From NCBI GenBank assembly GCA_025617745.1, contig CM046853.1:11672974-11736973 (forward strand): 64,000 nt of DNA. The letters are read 5' to 3'. The notes beneath the pieces were generated by a model. It had not been told where the DNA came from. It did no database searches and worked only from the letters and a program-made list of their open reading frames with translations. Shown piece by piece: positions 1 through 11,048 of this stretch. Both the position numbers and the translations under genes were made by a program. Numbering within the stretch: the stretch's first letter is position 1; each line of letters opens with the position of its first letter. The stretch comes from Heliocidaris erythrogramma (lineage: Eukaryota; Echinodermata; Echinoidea; Camarodonta; Echinometridae).

Positions 1-12
1 GGTGGAACTTGC

Positions 13-3000
13 CTGAGATATAAATTGAGTTGTGGATATAACAAGCTACATGGTGATGCATTGCTACAGGAATTTCTGCAAATGACGCCCATTGTTCCCA
101 TCTTTTGCCAGGTCGATATTCCAGCTTCTCAATATCACTGTGCACACAGTCATCCTTCCATGTTCTGGAAATTCCACCGATACGCACCACCTGCACATTT
201 GTTTCATTCTCTGCATATTCTTGTTCTCCAAGATTCAGTTCTCCAAGATCTTCATTCGATGCAACTGGTGATGCTGATACATCTTGAGATACGCTGACCC
301 GAATAGGAGTTGTATCGATTTCGTGATAAGATGGAAATGGCACTGCTATTTTCATCATAGAATGGGATGCCTTTGATGAAGATGGTGATTTCTGGCAGGG
401 AGAAAATGATCTATCACCTTGAGTATGAGACGAAGGCTGTTCTTCTTTCGATGGACTGATGCGCTTCTCCTTGTCAGATTTTTTAAAGGATAGATCGCTC
501 TTCGTAGATTCGATGCTCTCCGAGTCCTTTGTTCTTACGGTGCGACACTCAGTCACTTCCGCAATGCGTTGCCTAATGATAGGAGGATCGAAGTGCAGTT
601 GATCTATTTCCAGACAAGATGTTCGCTTTCTTGCATCTTGAATATAACGCTTCACTGAATCATTGGCAATAGAATTGAGGTGGCTTTTCTCGATCTTATC
701 AATTATTGCAAGGGGGATGTATTCAAATCGCACATGTCTCAGCAGTCTCAAGTTCGAGCTGGTGTCTCTCGCGTGGTGCTCAAGCCAGAGCAAGACTGCA
801 TAGAGGACATCTGTCTCCTCGCTTATCCAAAGATTGTCATCTGATAAGATCGATGATGCATGTTCAACAGGACACAGGGCAAAGTGTTCCGAGGAGGACA
901 CCTCGACGAAGTGGATCCGAATATAATTCAAAATCTCCTTGTAGAGGTCATGCAGACCTGCAGTTTGTGCCAAACAGAACGCACCAATGCATTGCCCTTT
1001 CCAAGTATTCAGGAGAAAATCCTGAAGTGCATTCGTAAGAGATTCGATTGTCAGAAATAGTGATCCTCTTAGAAGGTGAGATACCTGACTGAACTCAATG
1101 TCAACATGTCCTGTATACATGTACCTGAGAATGACACGGAAAACATCTGCAGACATATCTGTTACGTATACTGTAAGTAAATCGGTCCTGGGAGGAGAGT
1201 TAAGGAAGAATTTTTCAAAGTATTCACTGTTTGCCGCCAGTACAACACGGTGTGCCAAAAACGCATGATCATCTACGACAATGTTGACGTCACAAAACTT
1301 GCCTTTCATCCACATGTCAAAGAAATATTTTTTGTGCGATCCTGTACTTGACAGTTCCATATTACCACGAATGGAGACTGAAGCATCGGTCGCCAAAGTA
1401 GAGTCCATTTCGGCTCTGATCAAGTCTGTCTTTACATCAGGCACCTCTTTACTAGAAGACTCTATTGATGCTGCTAGATCAGTCTCCTCTTTCTGCTGAC
1501 ATGGCTCATGTAATTCATCCGTGTCATCTAGCTTTCCTTGATAGTTGTGATCTGTCTGAATGAAAGGTGGGGTGCTACCTTCGTGATCATTTCTCAAATT
1601 TGATGGAAGCTCATTCTGCGGAGTAGACGACGATCTGCTTGGACGCTTGATATCTGCCTTCTGCCCACGTCTTTCATGATAGAGTGTTTTGTCATGTACT
1701 TTTCCTTCAAAGTTTTGAAATGTCCGAATCAAAGTTGGGGTGCTATCTCCATCATTTCTCAATTTGGTTGGTACATCATTCTGCACAGTAAAGGTGGATC
1801 CACGAGAATATTTAATACCTGCTTTCTGCGTACGTCTTTCAAGAGAGTATGCTTGTGTTTCGTCATGGAAGTTTCTTTCAAGGTTTTGAATTGTCCGAAT
1901 CAGAGGTGGGGTGCTATCTTCGTCATCAATTCTCAAATTGGTTGGAAGATCATTCAGAGGAGATTGAATGGACCCATCTGGATTAATAGCTGCTTTTTGC
2001 GTATGTCTTTCATGAGAGATTTGTGTTTCGTCATCTAAGTTTCCTTTAGAGTTTTGATTTGTGCGTTTCGAAGGTGGACTTCTTTTCACATCATTTCTCA
2101 AATGGTTGATAGGTAGGTCATTCTGCGGAACCTCTTCTCTTAGAAAACTGTTGCCACCACTTTGATTACAGGAGGATTCATGTGGATATTCTAAGCACTG
2201 AATATAATCCTTCCCTCTATTTTTAAGTAGATATTCTGTCTCATTTGTGTCTGCTTTTGGCGAAGGATCTCGACCATGACGAGAGAGTAAGTGATTTTCG
2301 TTATTTAACTTTCCTTTCAAGTATTCATTTTCCTCAGATGGTTGTGTCTGTCTTTTGTGGTCAGCGTTTTTCGATTGGTTGGTCGGTAGACCATTATATT
2401 GAAAGTTTTTTCTTTTGCCATCACTTCGTTTACAAGGTCCCTGTGAATATATCATAGGATGAACGGAAATTAACTTTTCAGTACCAAGTGAGTTTCCATC
2501 CGTTTCATCCCGCTTTTCACTATCAAGTAATTCATCTTTTCCCCTATTAACTGCGTTCTGCGTCTGTCTTTGATAAGATAGAGCATGTGTTTCGTCATCT
2601 AACTTTCCTTCTAGGTTTTTATTTTTCCCGTTTATGAAATGTTGGTCTCGTTTTTCTCGAGCGTCTTCCTCATCATCTCTCAAATGGTTTATTGGTAGAT
2701 TATTCTGCGGAACTTCATCCCTTAAGAAACCTCTGGCACCACTTTGATCACGAGAGGATTCCGGTACACCATTCTGCTTTCCATGAATACTTGATTTTGC
2801 TTGTCCTTTAGTGTCTTTCTTTGAAGGTTTCTGATTATTGTAAGAGAGGGATTGGGCATACCTTTCATCTCCAGAAAGTTGTTCAGTCTGTTTGTGGGCT
2901 CTTTGGGCATACCTTTCGTCTCCAACAAGTTGTTCAGTCTGTTTGGTGGCACGTTGGGCATACCTTTCGTCTCGATCTCCAAGTAGTTGTTCAGTCTGTT

Positions 3001-3493
3001 TTGGGGCACGTTGGTCATGAACTTGATGACCCCTCAATATCTTATCTGCCCTATTACAAGGGTCCATGTGATCATATTTTAACTGTACAGCGCTTTTATC
3101 TTTTTGCTGGTCAGAGAATCCAGACTGATCATCATATTCAGTCATACTCGAGACAGTGGGACATGCCTCTGATGATAATTGTCGATTGCCGATGACGAGT
3201 CCTACCCGTTTGGTGCTTACCCCAATGTTTCTCTCCCCTGCACTTTTGTTGTTCTCTAACGATCTGATCCTCATTATGTTCTCCAACGAACCAGATTTTA
3301 TATTTTCCTGGCATGCAACTGCTTCTTCACTATTTAACTTCTCTGAGCTGATACAATCTTTGATGGCACGATTTCTGGTAGATTGTGAATTCCATTCAGG
3401 TTCCGATTTTGAGACATCGTTTTGAGAACTGTGCTGTTCAGGCCTTGGCCTTTTTTCATCACCATTTTTTTCGTCAGCTGATTCACTCGAGTG
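13..3493 (-). CDS. BTB-kelch gene, exon 2 (repeat region, BTB, BACK, first kelch blade)
   Basis: A single frame stays open for 1,160 codons after the acceptor TTTTACAG|CACTCG at 3493. Near residues 240-303 are three copies of a ~20-residue unit (KQTEQLxGDERYAQ). At ~536-760 are four diverged copies of a 54-59 residue unit that begins PQNxLPxNLRND and ends ERRxQKAxI; another copy start lies near residue 347. BTB follows from the Met at 1360, then BACK (to ~690), a Ser/Lys-rich linker, and the kelch start VVRIGGISRTW with KRWEQWASF and NSIYISG near the edge. The frame lacks a stop inside the window. The exon probably ends at 13 in a GC donor (CAG|GCAAGT), in the place where kelch blades normally show GG. 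Confidence 0.85.
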
Positions 3494-5194
3494 CTGTAAA
3501 ATAGAATTTAGACAGGAATGAATACCTCCATTAAACTTAGTCTACTCCTTTCCTACCTTTAAAGCCCACCGCACACTATACGATCGGTCTACGATCCGAT
3601 TTTGAAAAATAACAGCTATAAACAGTTTAACACATAGAATATATTTTACTGAGGTTCTGAATAATTACATAGATAGTAAAATCGAAATTACGGCCCATTA
3701 CGAGCCTTCTAGTCGGGGGAAAGGCCAAATCGGTTCCGAATCGTAGTGACGTCAGAGTAGTCCTGCGATTGTCTACGATTTCAAGTTCAAGTTCAAGTTC
3801 AAGTTTATTTAACCAATTCATTAAACATAGACATTTTACAATAAGATATATGTAATAAGAATAATGAATGAAACTGATTTGGCCATTATTCCGGATATAA
3901 GGCTGACATCGCACCAAATTCATATGTTGAGTATTCATATTATTGTTCAGAACATGAATCAGGTAGCTCTCACTTATTAAACTGCCTATATTTAAATATA
4001 TTGCGACTTGTTTCCAACATCGGATCTTTGACCGATCGTATAGTGTGCAGTGGGCTTAAGAGGTTAAAAGGTAATAAGCATCGTTGAAAAGGGCCATGGA
4101 TTTGTTGATTCTAGAATGGCTAGGGCAAAGTCGATAACATATTTCGCTTAATAGGAAAGTTTTAAAACTTTCCTATTAAGCGAAATAACTATAAATTGAA
4201 CATAAAGTAGGATTGGGTTTATATCATAATTGTATTGGGGATCGGGGAAACTGCATCCATACTATATGTAGATATCAGAGTTTTAGGCACGTTTAACAAC
4301 CTTCAGGCAAAAGGCCTATTATTCGTATTCAGTAGGTTGGCGCATTTTCCTTGCATGGTCTTCCAAAATGAATCCTACTTCGTGAAATGTATACACGCAC
4401 GTCGTGTGTCCGGACAGGTTGCTTATCCCGACTGGTCACTTTTAAACAATAAATCGAACAATTATTGTAAATTATGTAAACATGTAAATTATTATAAATC
4501 TTTCACAAGATAGGTTGACCAAACAATAAATTGCAAATATTTGCCGATTTTAGTGTTAGGCCTATTTGATGCATAATTTTCGTAAAATCCGATGGCAAGA
4601 TTGGCAGGTCAAATTTTCAAGTGCCCGGATACACAACACCCCCCCCCCCCCCACCATCCTACGTGTAATCCGTCCTGCTGGACAAAAATGAATATTTCAT
4701 TATGTTGACATAATACTACTAGACCTAAAAGGTAATTATTCGAGGCATTTCGGCCTACTTTATGAATTTTTTAGCCCGTTAGGATTTCCTGTTTCACAAT
4801 TTTATAATTGTAAAAAATATACCTAGACGATATCTTTATAACCCCACCTTAAGCCAATCTTATAAGGCTTGCAAAACCTTTTTCTAGTTTTAGCTTAACT
4901 TGGCCCCCGTCCCCTTTATAACCGCCACTCATACCCACATAATCTTACCTGCAAACCATATTGAGTTTTTGTGTTTTTCATGTAGGCTCCAGATTCATCA
5001 TCTCTCTTTTGCCCTAATGGGCTGCAGATACAGTATTTGTAGTCATTATCATCACCATCATTCCATGTGCGGCATTCTATGTTACTGCCATCTTCCTCTT
5101 CGTCACTGTGGCATGAGCAAAATTCTTCTCCGGCACTCCAAAATTCTTCTCCATTCTGTCGATCATCCGGAGCAGTTTCAGCTAGATGATCCAT
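13..5194 (-). CDS. BTB-BACK-kelch (KLHL/KBTBD-like) gene, partial at 3' end
   Basis: Two exons (4949-5194 and 13-3493) join in phase 0 and encode about 1,242 residues before the gene leaves the window. The order is a short acidic N-terminus (residues 1-82), a long charged and repetitive region (to ~790), a BTB domain (~800-910, with FCDVNIVVDDHAFLAHRVVL and YMYTG), a BACK domain (~915-1030) and the first kelch blade (~1183 onward). Proteins of this class usually dimerise through BTB, bind Cullin-3 and present substrates with the kelch propeller; here that role is inferred from the family. Typical KLHL proteins have only a few dozen residues before BTB, so the ~790-residue extension is unusual. 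I cannot name a vertebrate ortholog. The ATG at 5194 follows an in-frame TAA with no earlier ATG, but an ATAG acceptor-like site just upstream means a further 5' exon is possible. Confidence 0.85.
3563..4056. mobile_element. MITE in intron 1 of the BTB-kelch gene
   Basis: Terminal inverted repeats of about 30 bp (AGCCCACCGCACACTATACG at the left, its near-complement at the right) flanked by TAA on both sides (3560-3562 and 4057-4059). A 3 bp TWA target duplication is typical of PIF/Harbinger elements. Inside is a short run of TTCAAG repeats (3780-3805). It has no coding capacity. Confidence 0.7.
4141..4186. repeat. Perfect 46 bp palindrome
   Basis: Two 23 bp arms meet at TTTTAAAA with no mismatch and no spacer. 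The outer end is ATTTCGCTTAATAGG. It lies in intron 1 of the BTB-kelch gene, just beyond the MITE. Confidence 0.85.
4949..5194 (-). CDS. BTB-kelch gene, exon 1
   Basis: 82 codons starting at ATG 5194 and ending at a strong donor (CAG|GTAAGA) in phase 0. The peptide is acidic and Cys-containing (stretches such as HSDEEEDGSNIECRTW and YCICSPLGQKRDDESGAYM) and matches no domain I recognise. The frame is open upstream to a TAA and has a GTG at 5209, but ATG 5194 is the first Met. Linkage to exon 2 rests on matching phase and the good donor/acceptor pair. Confidence 0.65.
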
Positions 5195-5727
5195 CTCATC
5201 TCCTTTCACCTCTCTCCTATTTAGAAATGCGATAATTTAAAATTTATTCATGATAGAGAACTCTGGGCACACCTTGCATCTAGATGATCGCTGGGAAAGA
5301 GAGAGAGAGGTGTTCATTTCGTTTTTGTTTGGGATATGGCCACATGAAATGTATTACGTTTCCAAATATTCTAACGCGGAGCTTGCGCATTTTCTACCTT
5401 TGGTTACACAGAGCGCAATTTGCGCGCGTACTAAATTATTTTGTCAAACTGTAAACTCCATTATCATTGTGACATCAGAGAATTTCTAGGACGCTACTTT
5501 GATTGTGACGTTCTATAGGTGCTTCCCCTCACAGCTCTGTTTTTAAACATGTGTTTGTCTATTTGCTTTGAGACTGAAAACGTTCAATTCCTTTCATGAT
5601 TTTCATTAGTTCTATCCTGCATTGATTTTCTCAAGAAATGCGTTATTTCTCTTCTTTTTTGTTGTTGTAAATTTAATTGCAAAAACCAATTATTTGTTCA
5701 TGTTTATATGTCAGCTACTAGATTTCA
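5195..5727. other. 5' flank of the BTB-kelch gene
   Basis: No reading frame with gene-like features. This should contain the 5' UTR and promoter of the minus-strand BTB-kelch gene, or an intron if there is a further upstream exon. No clear TATA box at a sensible distance was seen. Confidence 0.4.
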
Positions 5728-5847
5728 GGGGTCTGCACGCTATTTATAAGGACCGCTATTTATAAAGGACCGCTATTCATTTAGTCACGCCTTATGGGTG
5801 GCGGTCATTATGACTAGCGGTCCTTATGCCTATAGCGATGTTACCCC
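5728..5847. mobile_element. 120 bp hAT-like MITE, copy A
   Basis: Ends GGGGTCTGCACGCTA / TAGCGATGTTACCCC with repeated internal GGACCGCTATT units. It is flanked by an 8 bp duplication, AGATTTCA (5720-5727) and AGATCTCA (5848-5855), with one mismatch. A second copy lies at 39213-39347. Confidence 0.75.
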
Positions 5848-5855
5848 AGATCTCA

Positions 5856-7470
5856 CGGTCAGATTACAAAAGAGAAAGTCTTTGTAGCCTCACTTTAAAA
5901 TGATCCATTATTATATGAATTATCAGCATTCTACGTATTCCGTTTTCAATTCATTCCTGGGTTCTAATCTGCTCTTGCAAGGTCTGGAAAATATAGATCT
6001 ATCTTAATGAATCCATGGTATGTCATCCGATATCTAAGTGCCGGTATCAATATCTTATTCAATCTCAAAATCTATCCTTGCACGAAAGATTGTCATATCA
6101 AAATACAGGTATTATCAGAGAGAGAAATGGAGGGATTCGAATACTATCATACATGTATATGGTGCTCATAGATGAGAAAAACCCCAGAACACGGTCTACA
6201 CATTATTTTTAACGCTACAGTGAGACATAATCTGATACACTATGGCCAGATAGAATCACGGAGTATATGAAGATTCAGTATTGATCATATAGATTTACAG
6301 AGATTATGTCTACAAATGTGAAAATATACCCAAACTGTATTCGCACTTAAAGCTGGAAGACAAACTGGCTCCAGAGCAGTGGCGCAAATCCATTTTGAAA
6401 TTCGGGTGGGGGAACACCACATGATTTAACTGTCCGAAATGTCTGAAATTTTCTGACAAAAAAAATAAAAATAAAAATAAAAAGGTTATCACATTTGCGC
6501 CCATGCTCCAGATAGAATCACAGAGTATGCATACACTGCATGTGGGACCACTTGAATTCAGAACATGTTTATAATTTCCCCACTTTTTCGCAATGACTGT
6601 GTCTAACTGACTGTTTCCACACTGTCTTTACACTGTTTCCAGTTCGTGTTCACACTGTTACCACACTGTGTTAGATATCTTTATTTCTGTATAGATATCA
6701 TGTAGGACATGACATTTCAAAGGAGGCTGTTGTGATAGAGGGAATCACACTGTGCGCCATACACCGTGCAGTGTGTATTTGGAACGTTTTCATATTATTG
6801 ATAATAATGGTAGACACACTGTTTTCACACTCTCTCACATTGTGATACATTTTGTAGTTTTACGGTACCGGTACTGAGGGCTAGTAGGCCTACATGGGGA
6901 AATTTTTAAAGGGTGATCTTTTTCTCCCCCACCACGTTTCACAGAGATGTCTGAAATTTCACAGTCCTTGAAACTAATTATCATTTTCATGGAGTGTTAA
7001 CCATGCATTTCTCCATCCCTATATACTCACTTCTGTACCTATTTTGCTTTTCAACTTCTCTTTCATTCATTTTTATTTTCATGATTCTAGTCTTTCATAG
7101 GCCTACATGTATACTTCTCTTGTCACGTCCTATTTTGTTTGGGTTCGGTCTCATGTCCTTGTCGTCCTCACCTTTACTCTTCTAATCATGTTCTATACCA
7201 TGATAGATCATTGTCAAAGGCGGAAGGATATTTCAGACGAACGTAGTACTTTATTTTCCATGTAAAACTAGGTAAAATTAATGTACAAGGCATTGATCTT
7301 TGAGCTGCAAGGTAATTCACAATAAGGGTCTTAGTGCATTGCACCAGCATCGTCACCAAGTTGTGTATTATCCCGTTTTACTGTTTGGTAAAGGATATAG
7401 TTACATTGATATCGGCCAACAGTGGTTTGCAAACCAAAGCCTCATACTTATAGTCTTCGCAGTAACACCT
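5856..7470. other. Intergenic stretch, no gene seen
   Basis: Only short shadow frames. It contains a small element at about 6378-6506 bounded by GGCGCAAATCC and its complement, and a cluster of ACACTGTTTCCACACTGT-like repeats at 6610-6840. Confidence 0.5.
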
Positions 7471-7962
7471 GGAGGTGTATCATAAAGCTGTTCGTAAGTT
7501 ACGAACGACTTTACGCACGACTGGCGATATGTTCTTGTGCTAAATGAGATATCCCAGATTTTCCCTCGTGTTTTAACCCTGTCAGGACGAAAGTCAACAA
7601 CACTATGTACAAAGTGAATATCATTTTAGTCTTGTGGTAACGAGAGGGTTAACATTTGGACTGAATTTCCAATAACCCTAATCAACTTTGACAAAATAAT
7701 AAACTTTGCATTCGGATGCTTGTTTAACGGCAAGAATATTAATCCACAAAGATCGGATTTCAACTTTAGCTGATGGAAATCAAAATGATTGAGAATCTGA
7801 TTAGCACCCAAGAACGGACTTGCAGAAGAACAGCCATTGGCTGAAGAAAGTGTTGCCGTGTTGGCTGAAATAAAATAAAATGAAAATGAAAAAAATGAAC
7901 AGGTACCAGTCCGGTGCGTAAAGTCGTCCGTAACTTTACGAACAGCTTTATGAAACACCCCC
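7471..7962. mobile_element. 492 bp MITE with ~48 bp inverted ends
   Basis: The left end (TTCGTAAGTTACGAACGACT at 7491 onward) and right end (GTCCGTAACTTTACGAACAG) are long imperfect inverted repeats; the outermost bases are GGAGGTGTATCATAAAGC and GCTTTATGAAACACCCCC. No convincing target duplication could be set. Confidence 0.7.
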
Positions 7963-9476
7963 AGGGTCAACTAATTTATAGTACTAAGGAGCTTTAGTAT
8001 GGATTTATTCATTTGTAATCTAAAATATAATGGTTTTCAAATTGTTAATTATTTTTGCCAATTTCCTTACGCTACTTACTTCAAATATGCATGAAAACTC
8101 TTGATAAACTTACTTCAGCAATGCATTTTTACATATTTATTTACAACATAGTAATGTTATAATTATATTGCAAATCAACTGACAAAATATATTTCTTTTC
8201 ACATTATATTTTAGAATAACGATGTTGATAGATTTCAATTAAATAGTACACAATTCTCGTCACCCTCTTTTATTGTGGATGGAAATTAGAATGCACATTA
8301 CACAGTGGAATTATATTTACATTATTTATACATTTCCTCACAGCATATAGGTCTTTTAAATTATTTACATTCTTATTGCAGCGAGTAAAGTGCAGTTATA
8401 AAGAGCCAGCTTTCACAAAAATATATTGCAGCACTTTCATTTTTGCATCCGCATTTGCTTCCGCATAACTTCCACGGAAATAAGAGACAATGCATTTATA
8501 CATGCAGCTGTCAAAATAGATAAAAATAATTCGTATATTCTAAACAAAATATAAGAAATGACCAGGATCTCTTTCAATTTGGATAACCTGTCGCATATCC
8601 GGGACCAAAACGAAAAGACCAATATACCATATATATTTCATATTTTGTTTGAGAAACAAAGTATGCTTCCATTTACAAAGATACGGGTATCAGCTTAGCT
8701 CAAGATGATATAAAACTTACAACACAAAGCATGTTTTTCAGCCATGCAGGTATTTCTCTTGATCAATTCCTAATTAAATTTTGTGAATTATAATGTGGAC
8801 ATTCTGCCCAGTGCAAGGTGTATTTTACTTCTAATTGACACCAAAAATTGATTTTTCAAATCTGATTTAATGTCTATTTCAACAAAAATTAATAACTGGT
8901 TTTTAAGTTTTAACAAACATTTCCTATATCGGTATGAATGAATAAACGCAGATAACAGCACATGTTAAACGAACCACTGCACAGGTAAAAATGAACACTC
9001 TTTACAATAAACAAAACAGAACACAACAATAATAACAAAAACCGCATAGATGATTACAATACAACTACTGTAATGGTAGCAATTGCACGAAGTAATAATA
9101 CGCTCATGCAACACTTAAAACCGAGAGGAGAGGAAATGGAAATACGGAGAGAGTAATACATAATGCGCGTAGAGAGGGAGGGATGAGAGAGAGAGAAAGC
9201 GAGAGAGAGAAAGAGACAGAGAGCAAGATGAGGGGGTATTTTGACAGAATGATGAAGAGATATAAAGGAGGTACATAACGATGAGAATGAATTAATCAGT
9301 TTGGATGACAGAGGAATGGCAGCTATGAAGTACTACTCTTTTCTTTGAAAAGAAAATATGTATAATAAAATATTTGGTATATTGCATTCTCATTAAACGT
9401 TATATTAGGAAAATCTGAATAAGAATAGATAGAGCCAGCACAAGGCAATTCATTATCAGGTATACGTCAAGGTAGT
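7963..9476 (-). other. Probable 3' UTR and downstream flank of the cytokine receptor gene
   Basis: AT-rich DNA after the receptor stop codon at 9477-9479. Minus-strand AATAAA signals are visible near 8269-8274 and 8136-8141, so a 3' UTR of about 1.2-1.4 kb is possible. A GA-rich tract lies at 9170-9230. No other gene was seen. Confidence 0.35.
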
Positions 9477-11048
9477 TCATGTGCAAACTGCATTGTTTAC
9501 GTAACCTGATACAGGATCAGTGAACAATATATTGCGTAGTGAGCCTTTCTTAGAAGGGTTGTCTGCTGTATTAAAATTGCACAATTTTGAGGGAGTTTCC
9601 TTTGATATAACGGCAGAGATCTTGCAAGATTGCAAGGCTGATATTTTGGTTGCTTCCACGTGTGAGACATATCCACCCTTTTTACCACATTTAACCTCCC
9701 TTAGATGATCGTCCGAAGAGTAAGCATGAGGCGCAAGGCCACATAGGGCATCTGAAGCCATTCCTTCTTCCTCGAAATCTCTCGCAATATGCGACATGCT
9801 CTGTTTGTCCTCAAGTACTGATGGTATTTCAGACACAGTGGAGAGAGGAGAGGAGCCTACAGAAGAACAGGGTGATGAGCCGACTGACCCGGGTAAGGAG
9901 AGAGAAGATGGTGTTGGTATTGCAATGCAGACTGGGCTATGACAGTTTTCTCCACAGTGGATATCTCTTGATGACGAAGTGCAGAATAGTTCAGTTTTCG
10001 TGGTCATATGTGCCGGCGTATCTGTGCAAAAATCGGTCATATCGTAAGTGGATATGGCTTTATCTTGTTCTCGACTTGACACAAACGCCATTTCGTCACC
10101 TTCTTGTGCACTACTGCCATGATCCTTTGCGACATATCCGTAGTCATTGTCGCTTTCCTCTTTGGTCGCCATGGACATGTAACCTGAAAAGACGTCACTT
10201 TCACTCCCCGAGCTCTTATTGGACGATTTCCTGCGATACTGCGTAAATGACGGTAATCTATAAGGGAAATCTTCGCCATCGGAGAACGCCATGGAACTGC
10301 ATATGCTTTCAATTTCATCCAGACCAAAGTAATCTGCTTTGTCTTTCGTGTCGACATTTGCAATCAGCTGGAAGTCTGGAAATAAGGGAGATGTTGTTTC
10401 TGTTGGACTGACCTGTCGAGAATCTGGATCACTGTCCACACTTCCAAATCCCTGATCACTCAGAGAGGTCAGGACAGTACGAGTGTCACTTTGACTTGAT
10501 TGATACCTATGCTTCGTGGTAGGTTTATCGTACACGTTTCCTTTCAGGATAATCCTTGACAAACCCTCTGTACCCGGTTCAACATCGTTGGGATTGACGT
10601 AACCATCGCTGTCTTCATCTTCCTCTACTTCTTCTGCTATATCATAATTCTCATTCTTAACCAACAAGGATTGCGTGTTCTCGTTTTCTGATGTAACGTC
10701 ACGTTTATTGGTTACGGAAGTTGCTACAGAATAGCCCGTTTCAGGATCTTTCATCAAGACCATTTGTTTGTTGCTTGTCAGATTAACACTACAACGCAAA
10801 GTGGAAATACTATGATAGTTGGACGAATTGTATTGAGACGATGAACACGACGATGAACCACTTCCACTGTTGCTGCTACTGCTCTGCATATCATAGAAAC
10901 CGTGATCGACGCTCGAACCTCCACTGTTGCTTACTATGGTTGGGGCGAGCTGAGGTGGACTGTCAAGTAACGACTTGTCTTCCTTGTACTCCCGAAGTTC
11001 GTTAAAGAACTCACCAGAGCAGGGGGCTCGAGGGGTCAATGCTTCTTG
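9477..11048 (-). CDS. Receptor exon 10: cytoplasmic tail
   Basis: 524 codons after acceptor CTGCAG|CAAG, ending TGA at 9477-9479. Ser-rich and acidic, with YDMQ (~565; YxxQ, STAT3-type), YVNP (~663) and C-terminal YVNN (~1029) (YxN, Grb2-type), and YMSM (~803; YxxM, PI3K p85-type), plus GYVAK and GYVSH. The frame shows no disruption. Confidence 0.88.
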   Translation of the reverse strand, partial: QEALTPRAPCSGEFFNELREYKEDKSLLDSPPQLAPTIVSNSGGSSVDHGFYDMQSSSSNSGSGSSSCSSSQYNSSNYHSISTLRCSVNLTSNKQMVLMKDPETGYSVATSVTNKRDVTSENENTQSLLVKNENYDIAEEVEEDEDSDGYVNPNDVEPGTEGLSRIILKGNVYDKPTTKHRYQSSQSDTRTVLTSLSDQGFGSVDSDPDSRQVSPTETTSPLFPDFQLIANVDTKDKADYFGLDEIESICSSMAFSDGEDFPYRLPSFTQYRRKSSNKSSGSESDVFSGYMSMATKEESDNDYGYVAKDHGSSAQEGDEMAFVSSREQDKAISTYDMTDFCTDTPAHMTTKTELFCTSSSRDIHCGENCHSPVCIAIPTPSSLSLPGSVGSSPCSSVGSSPLSTVSEIPSVLEDKQSMSHIARDFEEEGMASDALCGLAPHAYSSDDHLREVKCGKKGGYVSHVEATKISALQSCKISAVISKETPSKLCNFNTADNPSKKGSLRNILFTDPVSGYVNNAVCT

